A stretch of 64,000 bases of DNA, from the NCBI GenBank assembly GCA_037043455.1, contig JAWPHD010001444.1:62001-126000 (forward strand), read 5' to 3'. The notes below the pieces were generated by a model that was given only the letters and a program-made list of their open reading frames with translations, searched no databases and was not told where the DNA came from. Each line of letters starts with the position of its first letter. Position 1 is the stretch's first letter. The position numbers and the translations under genes were made by a program. Of this stretch, positions 57,706 to 64,000 are shown in pieces. Source of the DNA: Cyrtodaria siliqua. Lineage: Eukaryota > Mollusca > Bivalvia > Adapedonta > Hiatellidae.

Positions 57706-59167
57706 TTATGGTCCATTATGAAGAAAATATAACTATTTAGAACAACACCAGGTCTAGAGTGATTAAAAGATGGTTAAGCCCTAATATGTTACTCCCAGGG
57801 ATAGGAACAGCATCCTTCCCCAGATCTCAATAGTTTGACTGGCGTTTTGGGGTAGGGGATGTATCTGGTTCGAGTTTAAATAGTATTTTTACCCTATGTT
57901 GTATATCGGGGCGGTTCGACCTTTTATCCAGAAATGGTTTTAATGAGTTGGGCAAACCGACATTAAAACATTTGATAGCAAACTATTGACGCTAATTGAA
58001 GTTATATTTGAGATTTCTTAATTTTCTGCTGTCCAAGCAACACGGCAGCTGTACATAAAACCCGAACGAGGGTAATGCAGGATGTAGATAGATAGATAGG
58101 AATTTACATAGGAATTTACATCCATTAAATGTTGGACGTAAAATATTTAATTCTTAACCGAACTTCAAAACTAATAGTAGACCCTCCTCCACCCCCCCCC
58201 CCCCACCCCCACCCCCCACACACTCCCAAAGGAGGAATTTTGTGGGGTATGATTTTCTGAAAGAATATACATTAAGCTTCAAAATGAGACATGTGTGCCA
58301 TCTGAGCGTTGGGGCTTTAGTGAGTTTTTGGGGAAAACGTTGCGATTTTAGACGAAAATCGACGAAATCTGGAATTATTTTTTAGAAAAAGAATGGACTA
58401 CATGAGAACCAATTTTAATTGATGGAACCTCTCTAGGAACGCATCTCTACATGTCCCACCATATAATTTATGAATCCGATACTTAAATAATGAGATTTTG
58501 GGTAAAAATTTTAAAAAAATTATATAAAATCGCTGATTTCTGTAAAACATACTGGGTATTTAACTAAAAATTAGAAATATATCTAATACAAGAGAAAAAA
58601 GAAATATTGTAACCTTTTTGGGCAGGGTAAGGTCCAGTGATTATATAGAAAAGAGTTCCAAACCGCATGATGTTTGGAAAAACCTTAATTTTGGGGCGAA
58701 AAATGTGTATTTTTGTCAAAAATCGCCGAAATCTGGAATTATTATTTAAAATTAGTTGGAACATAAACTTATCAAATTGAAGCAATAGAATGTTGCATAG
58801 CATACATATTTAAATTTTTCCTGGCATCTTATATAACATATGTGCTCAAATATTGGCATTTTAGGGCAAAATGTTGGAAAAAAATGGCAAAAATCGCCGA
58901 TTTCTGTAATCCACTGGGGTATTGGGTTAACATTTATAAAAAATATTTAATACAATAGAATAAAGACATATTGTTACATTTTGGATAGACAAAGGTCCAA
59001 TAATTAAGTAGAAAAAAGTCCTGAACCATATGATGCCTAAATTATTGCCTTTATTTTCAGGCGAAAAATGTGTATTTCCGTCAAAAAATCGACGGAATCT
59101 GGTATTATCTTTGGAAAATAGATTGAATATAAACTTATCAAATTGAAGCAATACAATGTTGCACACT

Positions 59168-59398
59168 ATACATATCCAAGAAATATAAAAAGATCGGACA
59201 GGGAAAGTAGCATTCAAGGAGGACAGTCAACATTAAAAACACAGAAACAAACACGCAAACAGACAAACAAGAAGGCAAAAGCAATAATAAATGCAAACGA
59301 CATCACAAACACAAAAGGGTTGACAATAGGGTTACCGCCTTGGACCAACAAGGCAGCATCAATAGGCAATATAAGTAAAACAAAAACATAGAAAGAAC
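59168..59398 (-). mobile_element. Dominant retroelement, internally deleted copy (minus)
   Basis: The 3' end (GGACAGGGAAAGTAGCATTC) is intact, but the sequence jumps from GGGTTACCGCCTTGGACC directly to AACAAGGCAGCATCAATAGG, deleting about 140 bp that other copies keep. Confidence 0.68.
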
Positions 59399-60239
59399 GG
59401 GAAAATATTATAACATTTCTGCAGTTCAATGGGCAATAATATACCAGAAAACCCATAAGAAGGTTGTAAATGCTGCTTTGTTTTGTTGGAGGAAAATGTG
59501 ATTTTAATAAAACATAAACGAAATCTGTATTTCTTTCTTCAAAAAGTAATTTAAACATACATGTTACAACGCATATCGCCAGATGAGAGAAAAACGTGCC
59601 GTCTTTCATCTATGGAACATTTCTACTCTCACCTGGTGATATTACCATTGACCCATCATGTTTCCAAGCAGTGCATGGCACGCTGACATTTTATTTGCTT
59701 TTATAAGCAAACAAGCCTGCTTTATCTGATACCTTATGGGAATTTGTTAAAAAATGACATGACAGAATCTCCCGAACAAAACAACACATCATGTACTAGT
59801 TCTTGAGCTGGCTGTAGACCCCCTCCCCCATGGGGGATTTTGTAGGGTATTAATATTCTGAAAGAACATACAATAGGTTTCAATATGAGACAGGTTGTGA
59901 CATCAATTCTTAGCGTTGGGCTTTAGTGAGTAACGTGCATGTAAACTATGTTACCTTACATTTCAATGTAAATGAAAAACGTTGAATATAAATTAAATGT
60001 ACTTTTATTAATATAAGTTAAGAAGCGCTTTCAAACTTAATGAAACTATTGTAATTTACGTTACACCTCATTCATTACCAGACAAACTTATATTTAGTGC
60101 AAATAGGTTGCTGTAAAAACTGCTGTTCGTCTGTAAGTGTTTCTATATATAAAATGTTAATTAGACTGGGTATAATTTGCATATGTATACTAGTCGAAAT
60201 TAAGGTGTAACACAATAAAAAGAAATCAAACATGGCCTC

Positions 60240-60846
60240 CAAGATAGTCCCGTTGTGTCACACGATATGTAGGTCGGCCCAGCGGCCGAGTGTCGCTCAA
60301 CGCTATTTATAACTATTGTATATAGCTCTAGTTGCCATGTTCGAGGCCCGAACTCCGGTAGCCCTCCGAGCGACCGAGTGCCACGAGTAGCGGGGACCTT
60401 TACCGAGGCTGGCCACCGTTCCCGTTGAGTCACAAAATATGTGGGTCGGCCGAGCGGCTATCGCCGAAGTTCGTTCAACGCTATTACCTCTATATAGCTG
60501 TATATAGCTCTATGTGCCATGTTCGAGACTCGAACTCGGGTAGCCCTTACCCTGGTAAGGCCTAGGGACCGAGTACCACGCATAGCGGGGACCTTTGCCG
60601 ACGGCTGGCCACCGGTCCCGTTGTGTCACAACATATGTGGATCGGACCAGCGGCCATCGGCCGAGGGTCGCTCAATGCTATTTCCTTCTATACATATATA
60701 ACTTTACTGTATAAAGCTCTAGGTGAGTTACGAGGTTCGAGACCCGAACTCGGGTAGCCTTCCCCTGATACAGCCTACCGATTGAATGCCACACTTTGAA
60801 GGGACCTTTGCCGACGGCTGCGCACTAATCACGTTGTGTCACCCAA
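60240..60846. repeat. GC-richer tandem array, ~170-195-bp unit, left part
   Basis: Units share ATATGTGGGTCGGCC-AGCGGCC, GTCGCTCAACGCTATTT, GTTCGAGACTCGAACTCGGG, TAGCGGGGACCTTTGCCGAC and CACCG-TCCCGTTGTG. GTTCGAGACTCGAAC is a palindrome. Three units precede the retroelement insertion. Confidence 0.9.
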
Positions 60847-60853
60847 TCTGTAA

Positions 60854-61604
60854 TAGAAATATAAAAAGATTGGACACGGAAAGTAGCATTCAAGGAGGAC
60901 AGTCAACCACAAAACACAGAAACAAACACGCAAACAGACAAACAAGAAGACAAAAGCAATAATAAATGCAAACGACATCTCAAACACAAAAAGGGTTGAC
61001 AATAGGGCTACCGCCTTTGAACGGTCAGTGGCAAAGTAGGCCACTGGGGGTTTAAACCGGTTCTAGGGTGCACCAAACCTCACACTTACCCTACTGTCAT
61101 CCCATTAAAACAGGACAGTGTAAATAAAGAAATCCCCGCCATGATCTAATCTCTAACCAACAAGGCAGCATCAATAGGCAATATAAGTAAAACACAAATA
61201 TGCTCGTGTAAATATAATACAAAAAGAACAATAGCCTAGAAAGCCACAATGAAGGTACTCAATGACTTAGCAGGAGCCAGAGCAGTAAGAGAATAAACCA
61301 TTAAGGGCACGACAAGAAAGATCATGGACAAACATCAAACGCCACCGTCCCAATGGGCTTTAGGTAGGCGTCATCATAGGGTCCACAGCCTGTCCGGTCA
61401 TCGTACAATTAAAGAGGAAAGCATAGTGACGAACTGTAAAAGGGTCCACCACCAAGCATGCAGTACGTTGCAAAATGATAGGGTCATAACCTCTTTTGAT
61501 AAACTTTGTAACAAGTTTAACAAAGATAGTATGAAAGTAATCATGACCTAGAATCTTACGACGTTTATAAATCACATCACCATAGAAGTCAGGTTGTGAT
61601 AGTC
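60854..61604 (-). mobile_element. Dominant retroelement, copy with target-site duplication (minus)
   Basis: The most informative copy. TCTGTAA precedes it (60847-60853) and follows it (61605-61611 region), so the ends are defined: AGAAATATAAAAAGATTGG at the plus-strand left and GTCAGGTTGTGATA at the right. On the minus strand the ORF end reads D-F-Y-G-D-V-I-Y-K, then T-A-C-L-V-V-D-P-F-T-V-R, ending at TAG. It has split a tandem array. Confidence 0.78.
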
Positions 61605-61960
61605 TGTAAGTCGGCCCAGCGGCCGTCGGCCGAAGGTCATACAACGCTATATCCTTCTATATAACTGTATATAGCTCTATGTGCCATGTTCGAGACTCGA
61701 ACTCGGGTAGCCTTTCCCCTAATATGGACTAGCGACTTGTACTTGGGGCCTTGCCGACGGCTAGCCACCGCTCCCGTTTTGTCGCAAAATATGTGGGTCG
61801 GCCCAGTGGCCGTACGCAGAGGGTCGCTCAACGCTATTTCTCTATTTATAACGTATACTGTATATAGCTCTATGTACCATGTTCGAAATGCCGGTAACTT
61901 GGTAAAGTCCAAGTCGCCAGTTGGTACACGTACATGTTCCAAAATGCTCTACACATAATG
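61605..61960. repeat. GC-richer tandem array, right part
   Basis: Continues the 60240-60846 array after the retroelement, with one full and one partial unit (GTCGGCCCAGCGGCCGTCGG; GTTCGAGACTCGAACTCGGG). Confidence 0.88.
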
Positions 61961-63189
61961 GGCTTTCAGAAAAATAGGGTGTACAAAATACCCCTGGGGT
62001 GCGGGTTACTCCTATAAGCTTACAGTCTATTATTTTTTTGTACAGGTATGATATATTTTTCAAGATTTTAACTCAATACCCCAAATGGATTGCAGAAATA
62101 CATGATTTTAGTCCTTTTCTCCAACATATTTCAGCAGATATGTTATATATGATGCAAGGAAACACTTGAATATGTATGCTGTGCTACATTATATTACTTC
62201 AATTTGATAAGTTTATGTTAAAACTATTTTCAAAATTAATTCCATATTCCGTCGATTTTTGACAAAAATATACATATTTCGCCTAAAAACTAAGGCATTT
62301 TCAAGCATCATACGGTTCGGGACTTTTTTCTGCTTAATTATTGGACCTTTGTCTATCCAAAAATGTTCCAATGTGTCCGTATTCAATTGTATTAAATTTG
62401 TTTCTATATTTTAACCAAATACCCCCAATGGATTACAGAAATCGGTGATTTTAGTCTTTTTTTCCAACATTTTGCCCTAAAATGCCAATATTTGAGCACA
62501 TATGTTATATATTATGTCAGGAAAAACTTGAATATGTATGCTGTGCATTATTCTATTGCTTCAGTTTGATAATTTTATGTTCAAACTAATTTCAAAAAAT
62601 AATTCCAGATTCCGGCGATTTTTGACAAAATTACAATCTTTCGCCTCAAAATTAAGGCATTTGCAAACATCATGCGGGTTAGAACTTTTTTCTACTTAAT
62701 AACTGGACCTTGCCCTGCCCAAAATGGTTACAATATTTATTTTTTCTATGGTATTATATATATTTCTAATATTTAGTTAAATATCCCAATGTATTACAGA
62801 AATCAGCGATTTTATTGAATTTCATAACATTTTTACCCAAATCTCAATATTTAAGTATCGGATCCATAAATTATATGGTGGGACACGTAGAGATGCTTTC
62901 CGAGAAAAATTCCATCAATTCCAATTGGTTCTAATGTATTCCATTCTTTTTCATTTTGAAACTTACTGTATGTTCTTTCATAAAATCATAACCTACAAAA
63001 ATCCCCCTCGGGGGAAGGTTTCTCCTATTAGCTCACAGCCTATAAGGTATTTTTATTTGCCACTAAAAATGCCAGTTCTAATGATATATAATGTATTTAC
63101 ATTTTGTTAAAATTACTCATGGTATTGCTGAAAAACCGTTGGCTTAACAACCGCCCGATAATAATAGCAATTGGTCGGGTTTAGACTCC

Positions 63190-64000
63190 ACCATAATGTA
63201 CAGAATTGTTTTTTTCTTTTTTTGCCTGGATTGCGTAGAAATCCCGGCTTATAGTTTGGCGATTTCCGTCTGCCTGTCCGTCTATCCGTCTACGAGTTTT
63301 GACGGTTTCGGTAAAGTTTTAGTTTTTTCCTCATTTCTCAAAAATGATTTGTCGAAAAGCTTTGAAACTTGGCACACGTATTCAATATCATTACAAATGT
63401 TATATGACAAGAACCATAACTATGTCATGTATTTTCCCTGAACTAACTCGTAACTATGCTAAGTGCATTTTAGTAAATTTTACAGGAGAAGCATAAAACA
63501 TTACATTTTTCTTATTTTCAACATTAAAGCTTTTAAATTTTCAAATGTTATGTACAAATGTGTATTATTTATATATAATGAAGTTTCTTTACATTATCTT
63601 TAATTACAATTAAGTTTTTTGATGATAAAATGTCACTTGACATAGTTTGGCACTGAATTTTAAGTTTCAAAGCTCAATTCAGTGAATTCGAAACTATGCT
63701 CAGTGGTTTAAAAAAAGGTTTTTAGTAGAGATGTGATGTATTTCAAATTACTTTTTTTCATTCATTTATGTTATTTTAACATGAGCATAGAATTTACAGT
63801 TGATAAACAGATATTTGATTATCAGATTTACAAGAAAACCACTGAAATTCACAAACCGACTATATTTGTCCTATTCTTACACTTTAAAGTCAAATAGTTA
63901 AGTGGAATATGATGGGCAAAGAATATGAAACTGTTTGCAGATTATAAACACAATTCTTAAAAATAAGTATTTTTAATGGAAAAATTAATCCCATAATTTT
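63190..64000. other. Window end: diverged satellite-like DNA
   Basis: Starts with TCTGCCTGTCCGTCTATCCGTC and GCTTTGAAACTTGGCACACG, motifs typical of a dispersed mollusc repeat. The rest is AT-rich with no exon recognised. Confidence 0.5.

Larger units (their letters stand above)
55660..58180. other. Intergenic DNA with only repeat traces
   Basis: Apart from the retroelement trace at 56300 and the tRNA-like segment at 57580, no coding exon with splice signals was recognised. A CTCATTGGAG-type boundary and a GGATAGATAGATAG run near 58085 are the only structure. Confidence 0.5.
58225..63015. repeat. Large inverted repeat with ~1-kb arms of tandem ~360-bp units
   Basis: The left arm (about 58225-59168) and right arm (about 62045-63015) are inverted relatives. 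Each arm is itself two and a half to three diverged units of about 360 bp. In the left arm each unit is marked by a TCAAAAATCG(C/A)CG segment, a G-C-AAAATGTTGG-type segment and a (T)GGGTATT block at 58550 and 58913; the inverted block recurs at 62073, 62420 and 62780. The 2.9-kb spacer holds two retroelement copies, a tandem array and an extra piece of the outer unit (59815-59930). The arms end in C-rich/G-rich tracts (58190-58220; 63001-63015). Confidence 0.75.

Noticed and set aside
61637..61958. Overlapping ORFs on both strands, about 100 codons
   Set aside because: They are translations of the GC-richer tandem array; the palindromic GTTCGAGACTCGAAC gives ORFs on both strands.

Overview
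The window looks like AT-rich nuclear DNA of a mollusc, most likely a bivalve. The pointers are widely spaced short exons with GT/AG introns, extracellular EGF, ShKT and Notch-ligand-type domains, several tRNA-derived SINEs, and very dense small DNA transposons, foldbacks and minisatellites. A heterodont such as a dreissenid mussel would fit, but the species is inferred, not proven. No rRNA gene, CRISPR array or bacterial-type operon is visible.

The one well-supported gene runs on the plus strand from 25131 to about 53805 in at least seven exons. Splice phases agree at every junction. It encodes a signal peptide, an N-terminal region matching the MNNL (C2-like) domain of Delta/Jagged ligands over four exons, and a short Thr/Pro linker where the DSL domain should be. 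One 1.15-kb exon then carries about nine EGF-like modules plus one module reduced to three cysteines. The last exon holds 30-bp coding repeats and a six-cysteine ShKT domain, but an in-frame TAA lies between its best acceptor and that domain; a second, in-phase AG just after the stop would bypass it. No transmembrane segment is seen.

A second likely gene is on the minus strand: a 524-bp exon at 14249-13726 encoding TM1 to TM4 of a seven-transmembrane receptor. Its remaining exons were not found. Isolated exon-like segments at 22141-22240, about 22526-22560, 46610-46712 and 48118-48280 are weak candidates.

Layout. 1-7300: mostly unannotated AT-rich DNA with a 1.5-kb long inverted repeat (2484-3958), a trinucleotide array, and TTAA-flanked MITEs. 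7323-9110: a complete non-autonomous hAT-like element. 9300-13500: retroelement debris including a decayed LINE interrupted by a MITE. 13.7-14.3 kb: receptor exon. 14.8-22 kb: tandem arrays and TE pieces. 23.5-24.5 kb: a dead Tc1-like transposase. 25-53.8 kb: the EGF gene, whose introns are packed with nested transposons, including a 6.05-kb DNA element with 14-bp terminal inverted repeats and a TCT duplication. 54-64 kb: satellites, further copies of the dominant retroelement, a tandem array split by one of them, and a 4.8-kb inverted repeat.

The commonest repeat is a 5'-truncating retroelement with about 17 copies here. Its 3' end is constant and its longest copies keep the C-terminal end of an ORF. 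The next commonest are TTAA-target MITEs (at least two TIR families) and a larger TTAA element carrying two opposed tRNA-like segments.
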